Part shown: positions 1 to 11,287 of the stretch, one piece after another
How the letters are laid out: every line of letters begins with the position of its first letter
Position numbering within the stretch: position 1 is the first letter of the stretch
Assembly (NCBI GenBank): GCA_018524725.1
Contig: JAEUWP010000562.1
Location: 775,800-839,799, forward strand
DNA from: Podaxis mareebaensis
Lineage: Eukaryota > Basidiomycota > Agaricomycetes > Agaricales > Agaricaceae
Reading direction: 5' to 3'
Length of the DNA stretch: 64,000 bases
The notes under the pieces: generated by a model
What the model was told of the DNA's origin: nothing
Database searches by the model: none
The model's input: the letters and a program-made list of their open reading frames with translations, nothing else
Position numbers and translations under genes: made by a program

Positions 1-3000
1 TTCTCTCACCCGCTGGAACAACTCCTCGTCCAACTCCAGCTCCCCAAGCGCATCCATCTCATAAGTGTAGTCACTCAACACGGCCTCTAATTGTTCCGGT
101 GACATTCCAGGCCATCTCGATGCCATTTCTTCAGGTGTCGGAATTTCCAGAGCCTCATCAGGCTTGACTTCCGACTCACTAGTCTGCTCGCTCCTGGGCA
201 ATTGGAGAGTAAGCACAGTATATAGTGCCGTATTCTTGAACCGTTCACTAAGCTCCGCATCGGAGACGTTAGCAGTTTTTCGTATCGTGTTCCAACTACC
301 GTTATTTGTTAGCTGTCAGAGTTGTAGCATATAATGGAATAACTTACTCATCATGGAGATACACTCGACGCCATATTGTTCTCAAAGCTGATTTTTTGCG
401 GACTTCAGGGAGGTTCTAAACTTCTATTAGCACGGCTCTGCCCTCAGAGCCTATGCATCACTTACCGTAGCGCGTGTAATCAACTGTAAAGCAGTGGCAT
501 AGTCCTCAACAGTCTCCCTGTTATCCTTGAGAGTCAACACGTCAACAGCGTCTTCTATTGATAGTGCCTTTCCCTGCAAGAGTTGTCGAACGAGATCTTT
601 GAAGACCTAGAAAAAAAATCAAGTCAGAATTATTCGGTAACACATTAATCACACGGCTCACATGCAACATTCCCTTCCTCTCAGCGAGTCCAGTTGCCTT
701 GGACCTCACAATAGTGTCGATCTGATTTTCGAGCGACTGTCGTCCACGAATACCTGCCAATGCAGACCTGAAGTCTTCTAACAATGCCTCATGCACGCTG
801 ACAAAGTCAAGCCCATCATGGAACGCTTAAACGAATGAGTGACTTGTACTGGGTTCTGTCAACAAACGCTTACCATCGAGCGTCCTCTCACTTGTAGTCG
901 CCCCATTATCGTATACTTGGGCCAAATACGCGAGTTTCCCAACGCTCAGCATAAACTTCGAGAAACCAGGTCAGTCCAGAACCAAAAACCCTTCTCAAAA
1001 GTACTTACATGTTTTGACTCCAGATTTACCGCCCCCTGTGCCTCGCTGAGCAACGCACTGGAGGCAGCGCCAAACCTCGTTTTCCCAATGTCATGTAGCC
1101 ACGAGATGGAAGGATTGGGTTTCTCAGTGAAGAACCTATCCACATATCTTTTCTCATCGTCCTGGGAGAACATTACTCGAAGTTCGCCGTGCTGAATATA
1201 CCACTGGTACAACTCCCGGGTGAAATCCTCCTTGAATCGATCAATGTATGCCTGAATTCGTCCCGCGTTGGGGCTCTGCTCGGGAGGATAGACTGTGTCG
1301 CGGTTGCAGAGCGCTGCTAGGCTGCTAAAATCGCGGTATTGCTCTGCGAGAGTAAAGGCAGCATTCTCGTGTCCGCATCGTCCTAGTCCACACCGTTGAG
1401 CCTTTCTCCAAAACAGGAATTAACCCAACTCACTGAGGGTTTCCAATACTTCTGGCCTGAGGAGGGCGAATCTCTGCTCCAATTCTTCTCTGTCCCTCTT
1501 AACACCAGGTTCTTCACCTGCAGCACCGCTATTGTTCTGTCAGTCTTCGTCCCAGCACTCGAGAAAAAGCTACTGCAACTCACCTCCCCAACCAATCCAA
1601 CCTCTCCTGAACGCACGCAAACAGAATCTCTGCAAGGTCCGCTAGCTGGGAGTGTGGCTCCCCCAAATTCAACTGTGTCCCCCCGCTCGTACTTTGCACC
1701 TCTGAAGCCTTTGTCGAAGCATCAAACAACGCAAGCACGACGTCAATCACCGAGGGTCTACTTGTCCAAGGGTTAATCATTGGCAATTCAATCCCGTAAA
1801 CACCGAGATTGTAGACTCGGTAATCAAAAGCAGATCGAAGGACAGTGATAACGATGCGATTTGTTTCGGGCAAAACATCGACGATGTTACGCCCAGTGTT
1901 ACGTGCTGCAGCAGTTGCGGCCCCTTTGACCTTTTTAACCAACCGTCCAATGTCTGCGACGCAAAGACGGAAAAATGCGCGTAGGACATCCTCGTGAAAG
2001 CCTTCGCCGATTTCAGCCATGTAATCATGCACGGCGTCGTTTAGGACGCTGAATGGGGGGTTAGTGCTACAAGAGAGTTCAACTGAGAGTAGGCCAAACG
2101 TTAAAACCTGAAGTACTCACGCAAGGAGGTCATTGTACTGCATCCATAACTGGTGAGCTGCATAGAGTTTCTCAGCGTCCGTTGCGAGTTGTTGCCGACT
2201 CCTTTGGGAAAGCTAAAAGAGTTCAATCCCACACCGTTGCCTCGGAGAAACTCTCCTCTCTTACCTTGCCAAGAACCGCGTTGTCGTTGATGAACCGAAT
2301 TAGCCAACTAAGCCGTTCTTTGCGACTAGTCAACTGAGATGTTAAGTCATGATTCTTGCACACAACCTCCGAAGCTGACACAAGTTAGGCTTACGGCACT
2401 CGAACCATCCAGCGACAGAAGCGTACCAGAACGAAGAACGGCTTTGCTAAGTTGCTCGGCCCCCTGCATCAACCTTTCCGCGTCCACCTCAGGAGGGAAG
2501 CTGAAGTGGAGTGGATTCTGTATGAATTGTCATTAATCAAAAATGGCGCCGCAATAGAAGAAACAAACTTCAGGTAGGGATCCATACAAGATAGCCTGCA
2601 TCATGATTGACTTGATGAGGTTGGTATGGCCGGTCCTAGTAATGCGTTCAGCTTGGCAAAACTCGGTCAATGATAGAGAGCTCCTCACTCATAATCGAAG
2701 GCGTCGATCTTGTCAACATCCACGACAACTCTCATCATCGTCGACGCAGTCAGCATCAACAACGTACTGTCTGACTCATATGCACCAACACCCAGCGTTC
2801 TGTCACTCGCAGACTTGAGTTCCAGACGGTCTCGGTAATCCGAATCTGCCAGATAATCAGACGGTCTCAGTCTATGTTTACTTCCCCCCTGTTTAAATAA
2901 CGTACCCCGAGCTACTAGAGCCACGGCATCACCGAATTGCACAACGACGACAGCACCACTCGCCAAAAATTGTATCCGAGGATGCGTAGGCGCACCACTT

Positions 3001-4507
3001 GTTGCTGTCTGGATCAACCTCAATTTCAGGTGCTGTGCGAGTATTTAAGTTTACTCACCGTTTGGTATGGCACCGTCTTCACATTCTCGACCTTGAAAGT
3101 ATCTCCGTAAACCGACAACCTGACCAGGGTGAAAACCCGACGCGTTCCAGGCGTATCCGTTGACATATACGAAATCTCCTCTGTATGAGCATACGAAACG
3201 AGGACAACAAGCTTGTCTTCACTGTGTTAAAGAATCGATACACTATACCTTAATGGTAATGTGAAGTAAAAAACGCACCTCTCGAACCCGAGATCAATCA
3301 ATTCGAAATCCATTGACTGATCCTTCTCCTTAATCCCAAACTCGTCCTTCACAGCTGACTTTAACAACTCCACAACATTCTTGTCCAATAGTAACTCTTC
3401 CCACCCTTCAGGCTTCAACTCCCACTTCTGCACCCTCTCGTTGACCAACGTCCAGACTTCCCTTTCTCCCGTAGCCGAAGGTTTACCTAGAGCAACGGAG
3501 CTTACATATGCGTTCATCGCATCAGCGGGACTGAGATGTGATGAGCCAAAGAGAGAAGGAATGAGACGTGAGAGGGAGAGTGAAGGTGTGGGGCGAGCAA
3601 AGAGACGTGACACGAGATGATATTTGCCTCCGGTCGAGGTGAGGGTCAATCGGAAAAGGCGTCCAGACGAAGTCGTCGCGATGAATGTTTGGGCCTTTCA
3701 AAATTTAACACTCAAACTAAGTCTACAGAAGGAATCAACGCAACTCACATCAGCTCGAACAAAATTCGTCATATGTTCGTCCTCCTTCAAATCCAAATGC
3801 ATCGTAGAATAGTTCTCGCCACCTGCCAAACCAATGCTGATGCTTTCCCAGAACCGGACTTGGCCAGAAGGTGAAGCGAGAATAAGTCCTGGTTCGCGCG
3901 ATGGACCATGCGGGATGAATGCGTGTAGAGGCGGATTCGCGCCCGTATCATCTTGTGGACATGAGAAAATATAACATGTAGGAGTACCGCGTATCGCCTA
4001 AGGCTCACGTTCAAAAGCTTACCAGTCCAAACCCGAAAGTGAACATACCTGTACATGTTGCCACACGAAACAAGTTTGGACAGATGCTACGAGCGCAAAA
4101 CCAGTGACAGTATCGACAGAGCCAGTATATGGGTCTTTGAAGAAATCTAGGAAGTGGATTCATATGGGGTCACATCGATTCCGGTACAAAGGAATCATAC
4201 CAGCACTCCGAAGAACCTGCTTCACTTCCACTGGCAGACTGGCGTAGAAAGAGACCGTCAGCTCGTCGGATTTCGCGTATATCGTTTCCCCGTATACTCT
4301 TGTAGTGCTTCTTTCTGTTGCTATAGATTCGGTCTCATCAACGTCCATAAGCGTTGGTTGCAGGCGATCATTAAGACCAGGAGGACTGAGACGCGCTACA
4401 GTCTTTTGGGCTGTGGCCAGCCTGGCCGATTTTCGTACGGGTGAAGTAGCTTTTTGCCGTAATCTTGACGAGCGACGCGGTGCTGGAGAGGGAGAAAAGG
4501 TAGCCAT
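1..4507 (-). CDS. Nup133-like nucleoporin (3' end cut by window edge)
   Basis: Scaffold nucleoporin of the nuclear pore outer ring (Y complex), by family resemblance. The ATG at 4507 opens a basic N-terminus (MATFSPSPAPRRSSRLRQK) rich in Ser/Arg/Lys, then a segment ending YASLPVEVKQVLRSA. Short exons continue with DFFKDPYTGSVDTVTGFALV and GLILASPSGQVRFWESIS, which fit the Nup133/Nup155 beta-propeller. The region around 1580-2032 reads FRLCVADIGRLVKKVKGAA and is helical, as in the C-terminal half of the family. I count about 20 short introns, giving roughly 1,150 or more residues before the edge, so only the extreme C-terminus is missing; the last visible residues are DEELFQRVRE. Nup155 is the alternative, but length and N-terminus fit Nup133 better. 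Individual exon borders are not certain. Confidence 0.72.
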
Positions 4508-4851
4508 GATTATAACCCTGCCGTGTTTGACCTTATTCGAAAGGGACTTAAAGTGAGTAAAAGCGAATAACCCAAGGTTATTAGCCTTGGGTCCAAATAC
4601 AACCAAATAATCACCGAACAGACAACTTGTCACTGGAGAGGGGCCATAAGCGTTCCACTTTCATCCAAGTCTCCAACTTTCTAACCCAGATGCGGAGAGG
4701 ATGCTATATGGCATCTATTGCAGAGGTATCGCAAATAAATTAAGCTAATGTACAAAGAAGACATTATATCCCCGCCAATCTAGTCTCCAATCAACATGAA
4801 AGCAGTCAAAGTAGCAAGAACAAATGAACTTGATGAAGCCGCGAAACAATC
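4508..4851. promoter_or_regulatory. Intergenic: Nup133 promoter and H2B 3' region
   Basis: These 344 bases separate two minus-strand genes. They must hold the Nup133 promoter and the H2B 3' UTR. The stretch 4565-4595 contains CCAAGGTTATTAGCCTTGG, a near-perfect inverted repeat (CCAAGG...CCTTGG) that could form a short hairpin just upstream of the Nup133 start. No coding sequence is seen. Confidence 0.5.
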
Positions 4852-5494
4852 TTATTTGCCACCAGAGGAGAACTTGGTGACAGACTTGGTACCTATTAAA
4901 AGAGATCAATAGACGGCCCTGGATCTCAGTGGTTCAAGCTCACCTTCAGAAATGGCATGCTTGGCAAGTTCACCAGGGAGGATCAGGCGCACACTCGTTT
5001 GAATCTCACGAGAGGAAATTGTAGACTTCTTGGAGTAGGCAGCGAGTTCTGAGCTGATAGTCAGCTACTGAAATATGGTGGACAAGGCCAGGACATACTG
5101 GAAGCTTCGGTGGCAATGCGCTCGAAAATATCGTTGACAAACGAGTTGAGGATGGCCATGGCCTTGTTGGAGATACCAGTGTCAGGATGTACCTGCTTGA
5201 GTACTGACCGAACGTTAATAGGAGGGAAAAACTTAAGCTTCAAATAACCAAACACACCCTTGTAGATATAAGAGCTATAAGTCTCCTTGCGCGACTTCTT
5301 GCGCTTCTTCTTATCGGAATCAGCACCACCCGAGGTGGCTTTGCTCTTGCTAGCGGTCTTAGCTGCATCAGACTTGACGGGGGCCTTAGAGGCAGTGGAG
5401 ACAGGGGCCTTCCCAGCGGTGGAAGCGGGCTATATTAAACCATTTAGTCAACGGACGTACATCCACATAACATTCAACTCACTTTTGGTGCCAT
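4852..5494 (-). CDS. Histone H2B
   Basis: Core nucleosome histone. Five coding exons read: 5494-5483 (MAPK, only 12 nt), 5429-5258, 5203-5099, 5048-4944 and 4892-4852. The spliced protein starts [19 protein letters not shown], has the Lys-rich tail, and then shows [39 protein letters not shown] and [20 protein letters not shown]. It ends [13 protein letters not shown], with the C-terminal lysine that is the usual H2B ubiquitination site. All junctions use GT-AG introns and restore the canonical frame. Length (about 140 residues) is normal for fungi. There is no divergent H2A partner next to it, unlike the H2A-H2B pairs common in fungi. Confidence 0.97.
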
Positions 5495-5735
5495 TGTTAA
5501 AAATCAGAGGGGTTGGTGGTAGTTGGGGAAGAAAGACGTGGAATGGACTTCATCGAGGCGCGTCTTCTTATGTGCCGTCACCATTGCGGACTTTGAATTC
5601 GCGCATTTAGCTCGTCACGTGAAATCAACATGCTCATACGCGCCTTTGCACGTGATCGTGTACAGACAAGATAAGATAATTCATTCTACCTTGCCAACTA
5701 ACACAAACTTGGCACAAACCGAGCAGTCACTGTGG
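5495..5735. promoter_or_regulatory. H2B upstream region with two CACGTG E-boxes
   Basis: Short region between the methyltransferase stop and the H2B start. Two identical CACGTG cores, each followed by A (CACGTGA), lie at 5616-5621 and 5649-5654, 33 bases apart. CACGTG is the core bound by bHLH factors such as Cbf1 and Pho4 in fungi. Their placement 120-160 bases upstream of the H2B ATG suggests a real regulatory role, but that is inference. Confidence 0.5.
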
Positions 5736-6767
5736 CTACTTCTTCTGTGCAATAACAACCCAACACTGGTAAGGATAGTGGAAAGTGCCAGAAGACTTGT
5801 CAATCCACTCTTTGTCCTCACCTCTCTTGATTATCTCCCTCAACTTCTGACGAACCTCTTCCTTTTGATCAGGCGGAAGGATGGCGATGTAGCTTTTGCT
5901 GCTCGCTCTGTCGACAACAATGTCCTCTGTCGCTGTGAGGGAGTAAGACCATATGAACTCTTCAGGAGGCTCAAAGAATTTCTTGTATGACGAGGTGTCG
6001 AAAGTTTGCCTCCAAAAGAAGTGGCGGAATTGGGGAGAGTTTGCCTCATGCTGCTCAATGGTCTCTCTGACCTGGGCCACCCACCGCGCGGCCTCCCTGT
6101 CGGATATAATAAGAAACTGTGGATCTGGGCGCAGTAGACGCTACTGACCTGTCTTCCAGGTTCCATACGTATGCAACCGTCCCGTTAGGTTTGAGAATCC
6201 GAGCAAACTCCGCCGAGGCGAGGTCATAATCGGGGCACCAATGATAAGCCTGTGACGGACCTCCAGTCAGCTAGACTCTACCATAACCTGGGGTCACTAT
6301 ACCTGAGCAATCACAACAAGGTCAGCCCAGCCATCTTCAACGCTAGTATCTTGGAATGTTCCTTCACGCAAAAAGACGCGATCATCGTGTACTGTTTTTG
6401 CAAAAATGTCACGCATGCCATTGCTTGGCTCGATTGCTATGAGCTCCTTGATAGATTTATTCCATTCTGGATCAGCCAGCAGCGCCCTTGTGAAGATTCC
6501 TGTTCCAGACCCGATCCTGAAAAAATTCAGTTGTGCTCCAAGCCAATTTCATTGCCAACTCACTCCACAATATTGTATGGCCCGAGGTTTCTCAACGCCT
6601 TGCGGACATGCTCCAGAGCAGCCGGCTGATAGCTGGGGCGAGCACTAAGCAAACAAAGAGGTAAGGCTACGGTGAAAATGTGTAGGTGCCACGGAGACGC
6701 ACCGATCGTAAAGATTGTTAGTACCAGCCCCAAAGCCCTTCTGTGCGACTGCATGGACGATGGTCAT
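5736..6767 (-). CDS. SAM-dependent methyltransferase, class I (Methyltransf_11 type)
   Basis: Predicted small-molecule methyltransferase. The ATG at 6767 gives MTIVHAVAQKGFGAGTNNLY, and a donor follows at DR|GTGCGT. Spliced exons then give ARPSYQPAALEHVRKALRNL, a glycine-rich SAM motif I (NIVEIGSGTG), an acidic loop with AIEPSNGM, a GTFQDTSVEDGWADLVVIAQ segment matching motifs II/III, and AYHWCPDYDLASAEFARILK. The C-terminal exon carries RHFFWRQTFDTSSYKKFF and ends VVIAQKK. The layout resembles the fungal family of yeast Tmt1/Crg1 (trans-aconitate and cantharidin methyltransferases). The substrate cannot be read from the sequence. About 290 residues, a normal size. The gene diverges from the sphingoid base kinase across about 380 bases. 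Confidence 0.85.
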
Positions 6768-7149
6768 TTTTGCTGAGCAAGCAGTTGAGTCAGAAATGTG
6801 TGTTATTTCTGTGATATATGTTCTTGAATTGATCATGCCATAATTGGATGTTCGCGTTCCATGCTGATCGCAAGCGTGTCAACATCGGGAGGAAATGACA
6901 AGATAGGTCGAATCCGAGTAGCGTTGGAGCGGTGAATGCAACGAGCAACGCAATCAGCTCAGTGGAGAGGATGTTGGCATCGCGAATGGACGGCAAGGGC
7001 CAGATCAGGCTAATGTCCCAAGTTCTAACCCCTTTACAGCAGCCGCAAGCCGTAGCGACTATTTCCAAACAAATGGCGCCCTACATCTTGCCCTGTTCTC
7101 CCACCCGCTTCCCTTCCCCCTCTCCGCCTACCTTACATATTTCCCCTCC
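6768..7149. promoter_or_regulatory. Divergent promoter, methyltransferase / sphingoid base kinase
   Basis: These 382 bases lie between two divergent starts. The last 70 bases before the kinase ATG are strongly pyrimidine-rich (7085-7148, mainly CCC/TTC runs), a usual feature just upstream of fungal transcription starts. An open frame crosses it from 6932, but its translation is low-complexity Pro/Ser and is not convincing as protein. Confidence 0.5.
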
Positions 7150-9181
7150 ATGGATATACACGTCGCCACACTACACTCCAAGTTCACCTTCAAGCTCACC
7201 GACGACGCACTTGTTGTCATTGCCGGAGGCATGTTTCGGGCCCGGCCCGCCTTTTGTCTTTTTGTTCTCGAGTCCGGTTTCGGCTGACCTGTTCTCACCA
7301 GACTCTCCCGAGTTAACTGTGCCCCACCACCATGTCCTCTCGAGCAGCTACGACGATGACGATCACCTAATGCATGTTGCATACCTGATCAACAAGAAGA
7401 ACAGGAAGACAGCAACTTCGCTGGCGCTTGTCAAGGTCACCGGAACAGTGCAAGATGAAGCACAAGCTATTGAGTGGGCTGAGAAACTCATGAATACAGT
7501 ATATGAAGGTGAGCTTGCTTTTAATTTCGCGTGTGCCTTTGGCCGATGACGTCCGCAGGTTATGGCATTCAGCGGTCACGTCGTCTGAGGGTCCTAGTGA
7601 ACCCCCACGGAGGAGTGGTACGTCTCCTACAATGTTCCTCTCTTTCATAATTGTCCACTTATGTGTGAGCACAGAAAAAGGGTGCAGCTGTCTTCTCAAA
7701 AATAGTTGAGCCCATTTTCCGCGCGGCCGGCTGCCAACTTCATGTTACATGTAGGTAGCATCTCCATATTCCTGGTACTTGGCTAAGGCCATGCTCTTTA
7801 GACACTACACATAACGGCCATGCACACGACATTGCCAAGGATCTCGCGACAAATTATGATGCGGTGGTAACAGTATCCGGGGACGGCCTGATACATGAAG
7901 TGCTCAACGGATTCGCCGAACATGCCGACCCACTCAAGGCATTTAGCATACCGGTGGCACCCATACCCACAGGATCTGGTAACGGGCTCTCGTTAAACCT
8001 TCTCGGCGCAGAGGTGAGTACATTTCACCTGCAGCCCAACATGCACAGTCTCATATCGTCTAGCATGGCTTTGATGTCACGGTGGCTGCTCTCAACGTTA
8101 TTAAGGGTGCGTATGACCATGTGCATGCGGGTGATTTCGACTGACCATGCTACAGGCCAACCAATGAAAGTGGATTTATTTTCGTTCACGCAAGGAAACA
8201 AGAGATCGATATCCTTCATGTCACAATCTTTGGGGCTTATGGCGGACCTTGACATTGGAACCGAGCATCTACGTTGGATGGGTGATACGCGGTTCATGGT
8301 GGGACTACTGCGCGGAAGTGTGTGCTAAGTTTTTTCACCCCTTTTTTTGAATCCAAACCCCGTTTGCTGACGGCATGTTCAGTTATCCAGTTCAAAGCAT
8401 GCCCAGTTCAGCTATCTTACAAAGCCGCCGAGAAAGACAAACACAAGATGGCCGAGAGTGTCTCGCTACATCGCAAGAATAAAAAGTCTCGCCCTGCAAA
8501 CGGGGTATCACCCGCGGCGCCCGGGAATGATGTCGCTGAGACGTTACCACCGTTGAAGTTCCAACCAGAAGATAACGAGGGTTGGACTACGTTTGATGAA
8601 CCTTTGTTGTATGTTTACGCCGGCAAAGGACCCTTCGTTGGGCGGTACGTTGGCGACTCTAGTTGTATATTCCTTATTTATTTATGGAAATGCCAGGGAT
8701 TACATGGCCTTCCCTGTATCGCTACCCGATGACGGCCTAATTGATGTTATGGCAATGCCGCTGGTGAGTCAAATGCTTGTTGAGCCTCATTCTTGTCACT
8801 GATGCACCGTCAGTCTTCACGAAAAGATGTTATTGCAGGCATGGCAGGAGCAGAGAAAGGGGATAGCTTTTGGCTACCGAAGGTAAACCAACCCGCTTTC
8901 ACCTGTTGCCGCTTACTCACGCTCTGTCACAGCTTCACTACGTCAAGGCTCACGCATACCGAGTGAAACCTCTGAAGAAGAAGGGCCATTTGGCCGTCGA
9001 TGGCGAAACATACCCCTTTGAGGAATTCCAAGTGGAAGTCCATCAGTGCTTAGGCACTCTACTCAGCCCCTATGGGCACTACGCAGTCGATTTTGCGCCT
9101 CACCCGCCTACGAACAACAAGAGGCCAAAACCTTCTGAGGGCGAGAAGAAGGATGCGACTCGCAGTGTTGCGACTATCTGA
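7150..9181 (+). CDS. Sphingoid long-chain base kinase (sphingosine kinase family)
   Basis: Phosphorylates sphingoid bases to make signalling and degradable phosphates, as yeast Lcb4/Lcb5 do. The diacylglycerol-kinase-type catalytic domain is clear after splicing: RRLRVLVNPHGGVKGAAVFS (phosphate-binding VNPxGG), AVVTVSGDGLIHEVLNGF (catalytic SGDG), and PTGSGNGLSLNLLGAE. Later exons give QSLGLMADLDIGTEHLRW, a hydrophilic linker (about residues 300-360), WTTFDEPLLYVYAGKGPFVG, MAFPVSLPDDGLIDVMAMP, and the C-terminal HLAVDGETYPFEEFQVEVH. Stop at 9181. The first exon is the weak point: MDIHVATLHSKFTFKLTDDA from 7150 looks real but is in a different frame from VPHHHVLSSSYDDDDHLMHV at about 7320. Joining them needs an intron near 7256-7301, and its GTCTTT donor is poor. 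Confidence 0.88.
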
Positions 9182-9592
9182 CCGACTCGAATGCTGTAGG
9201 ATATTGTTATTCGCTACATCTTTATTGTTGTTGTGCTTGATACCCTTCTATGTCGTCTTTTCACCATCCAGTTGTTATAATCTAATATTGTTGCCTAGGA
9301 CATTTGTGTACACTGGTACTGATAGTGCAGGCTCTAGTGTATATACCACTACCAACCGACTGCTAAACTCTAATCCGACTTACATGTGTTTTCTCCCATG
9401 ACTGTAGGATCATATTTCTAGCGTCATTGAATTCCGGTTGATAAGTGGTGTGCGTGAGTGAAAACCGCCGAAAAGAGGTGTCCGTTCAGAACAATTGCAC
9501 ACGCTGGTCTTCCTTCTGAACATGTTTATAAACCGCCAATCTGATGCAATGAAAATGGTATCCCTGATACCTAACCTGACCATTGTCTGAAC
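9182..9592. other. Intergenic, kinase 3' end and HTD2 promoter
   Basis: 411 bases between two plus-strand genes. The first half is T-rich and likely 3' UTR of the kinase; the second half is the HTD2 upstream region. No convincing reading frame and no repeat beyond simple T runs. Confidence 0.5.
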
Positions 9593-10641
9593 ATGTTCTC
9601 TAGGATGCTCCCCCGCGCAGCTCTACACCGGATACCCCGGAGACAGAACTACCACTCCGAGGCACTAGACAAATGGATGAAGAACCCACCGACAGCCACA
9701 TTAAGCGATACTTTCCATTATGAACCCCTATCCGACTTATACATCACCCTTCCGACACGCGACGGCACTCGTAGGCCCTATGTTGAGCCCAAGATGGGTG
9801 AACCAGTGCCCTACGGCGCACAATTGGCATTCTTCCACGCACGTAAACCCGAGCACTTGTTACGTGCAGATGGCACGGATGAAGAAATTTCACCCCCTGC
9901 GCCGTTCCTACGTAGGATGTGGGCTGGTGGGAAGATGTCATGGGATAATAAAGATCCGATGCTTGTTGGTTCAAAGGTGCATGCAAGGTCGAGTGTTGCG
10001 GATGTCAAGTTGAAGGGTGTTGAGAAGGGGAAACCTATGGTTTTCGTTACGCAGAAGATTGAGTATGAGATGGATGGTATGAAGGGAAAACCTTCATTGG
10101 TTGAAGAGAGGGCACATGTGTATTTTGAGGTTAAGGAAGATGAGGAGAAGAAGAAGCCTGGTCCTAAGCGTATGTATTCCGGGGATTTGTTTCTAGTCTT
10201 CCACTGAGGGTCCAGATAGCTGTACAGGTTCCCTCGTCCGTTGACTTCTCCTTCACGTATACGCCAAGTGTGGTCACACTCTTCCGCTTTTCCGCGCTCA
10301 TGTTCAACGCGCACCATATCCACCTTGACAAAGAATATTCACAGAAGAAGGAAGGATATCCAGGTACATGTACCTTGGCTTGACTTCAACTCGATGAGCT
10401 GACCTTATTTGCAGAACGGCTGGTGCACGGTCCTTTGACGGCACTCATGCTCCTCGAAGCTGCTGCGTTTAACAAGCCTGATATTCGGATCAAGACGTTC
10501 GACTATCGTGCGACTAATCCACTCATCGTGGACAGGAAGACTACCATAAACGGGGTGTGGACAGGCAAAGATGTAGCTCAGCTGTGGTGTGTTGACGAAC
10601 AAGGAATTGTTGGTATGACTGGAAGTATAACAGCCGAGTAA
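9593..10641 (+). CDS. HTD2: Mitochondrial hydroxyacyl-thioester dehydratase type 2
   Basis: Hot-dog-fold (MaoC-like) 3-hydroxyacyl-thioester dehydratase of mitochondrial type II fatty acid synthesis, the pathway that supplies octanoyl groups for lipoate. The N-terminus MFSRMLPRAALHRIPRRQNY is Arg-rich with no acidic residues, a typical matrix-targeting presequence. The body has LAFFHARKPEHLLRADGTDE, PFLRRMWAGGKMSWD and KPMVFVTQKIEYEMDG. Later exons give VVTLFRFSALMFNAHHIHLD, the hydratase motif with the catalytic His, and ERLVHGPLTALMLLEAAAF. The end is GIVGMTGSITAE. One junction (about 10168-10215) is not resolved cleanly; the later one, YP|GTACATG...TTGCAG|ERLVHG, is clear. The stop codon is the first element of a 21-bp tandem repeat. 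Confidence 0.9.
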
Positions 10642-10696
10642 ATAGTACGTACAACCGAGGAAATGATACATACAACCGGGTAAACAGCGCACATGT
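10634..10696. repeat. Three-copy 21-bp degenerate tandem repeat at the HTD2 stop codon
   Basis: Three units of exactly 21 bases: 10634-10654 (CCGAGTAAATAGTACGTACA...), 10655-10675 (CCGAGGAAATGATACATACA...) and 10676-10696 (CCGGGTAAACAGCGCACATG...). Units 1 and 2 agree at most positions; unit 3 has decayed in its second half. The HTD2 TAA stop sits inside unit 1 and an in-frame TAA recurs in unit 3, where unit 2 has GAA. Confidence 0.75.
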
Positions 10697-10737
10697 GAGA
10701 TAGTTTGAAAGAGGCCCGGTTAAGAAAGAAATAAGCG

Positions 10738-11287
10738 TTAGTAAGTAAGGAACTCAACCTCTTCATTGTCGCTCGTAAGACGAGTCCCCTCCGCCAGAAC
10801 GCTGGCGAATTGCAGTTCTTCAATTTCGGGCTTAGGCTTGAAGGAATTGACAACAGTATCCCTTGCTATCTCACTCGACATCACCCAGGTCTGTCCCATC
10901 CTGGGGCGATTAGGGTGCCGGCCTTGTTCAACTCCGTCCATCATTGATCGAACCAATAAACCCAAGGGCACTGTTGACCATAGGCTTGAAAGGAGCAACA
11001 CGACATATGGAGGAATTGTGCTTGCCTGGAACCCTGTCGGCGTTCCTATCTGGCAACTCCGGGAAAACTGGGATCGAGCTAACGACTTCTCTCTCAACGA
11101 ACCTTCTACTACCCTGCTCCGCGCAGCTATGATAATGACGAACAATGGATTCTGAACAACGAAGTCACCGCGGAGTCCCGTCGAGCTGAAGCTAAGCTTG
11201 GAACTTCCTCGTTCTACGGAGCGGCTTACCGCTGGAGGTCCTGAACACACGAACCAGAACAGGGGTATCGATGTCTATGACAGCCAT
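10738..11287 (-). CDS. Possible small hypothetical gene, not recognised
   Basis: I do not recognise this. On the minus strand an ATG at 11287 opens MAVIDIDTPVLVRVFRTSS and meets a good GTAAGC donor near 11229. A 170-codon open frame then runs to a stop at 10738 and ends PEIEELQFASVLAEG, EVEFLTY. The joining acceptor is uncertain: the nearest ones give a frame with an early stop. The last 50 residues look protein-like, and the middle is less convincing. An overlapping plus-strand frame (10766-11155) is equally long, so strand is not secure. It could be a rapidly evolving small gene or a non-coding transcript. Confidence 0.25.

Noticed and set aside
6932..7549. 205-codon plus-strand frame as the full N-terminus of the sphingoid base kinase
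   Set aside because: Its first two-thirds are low-complexity Pro/Ser with no family similarity; another frame from 7150 looks like genuine kinase N-terminus.
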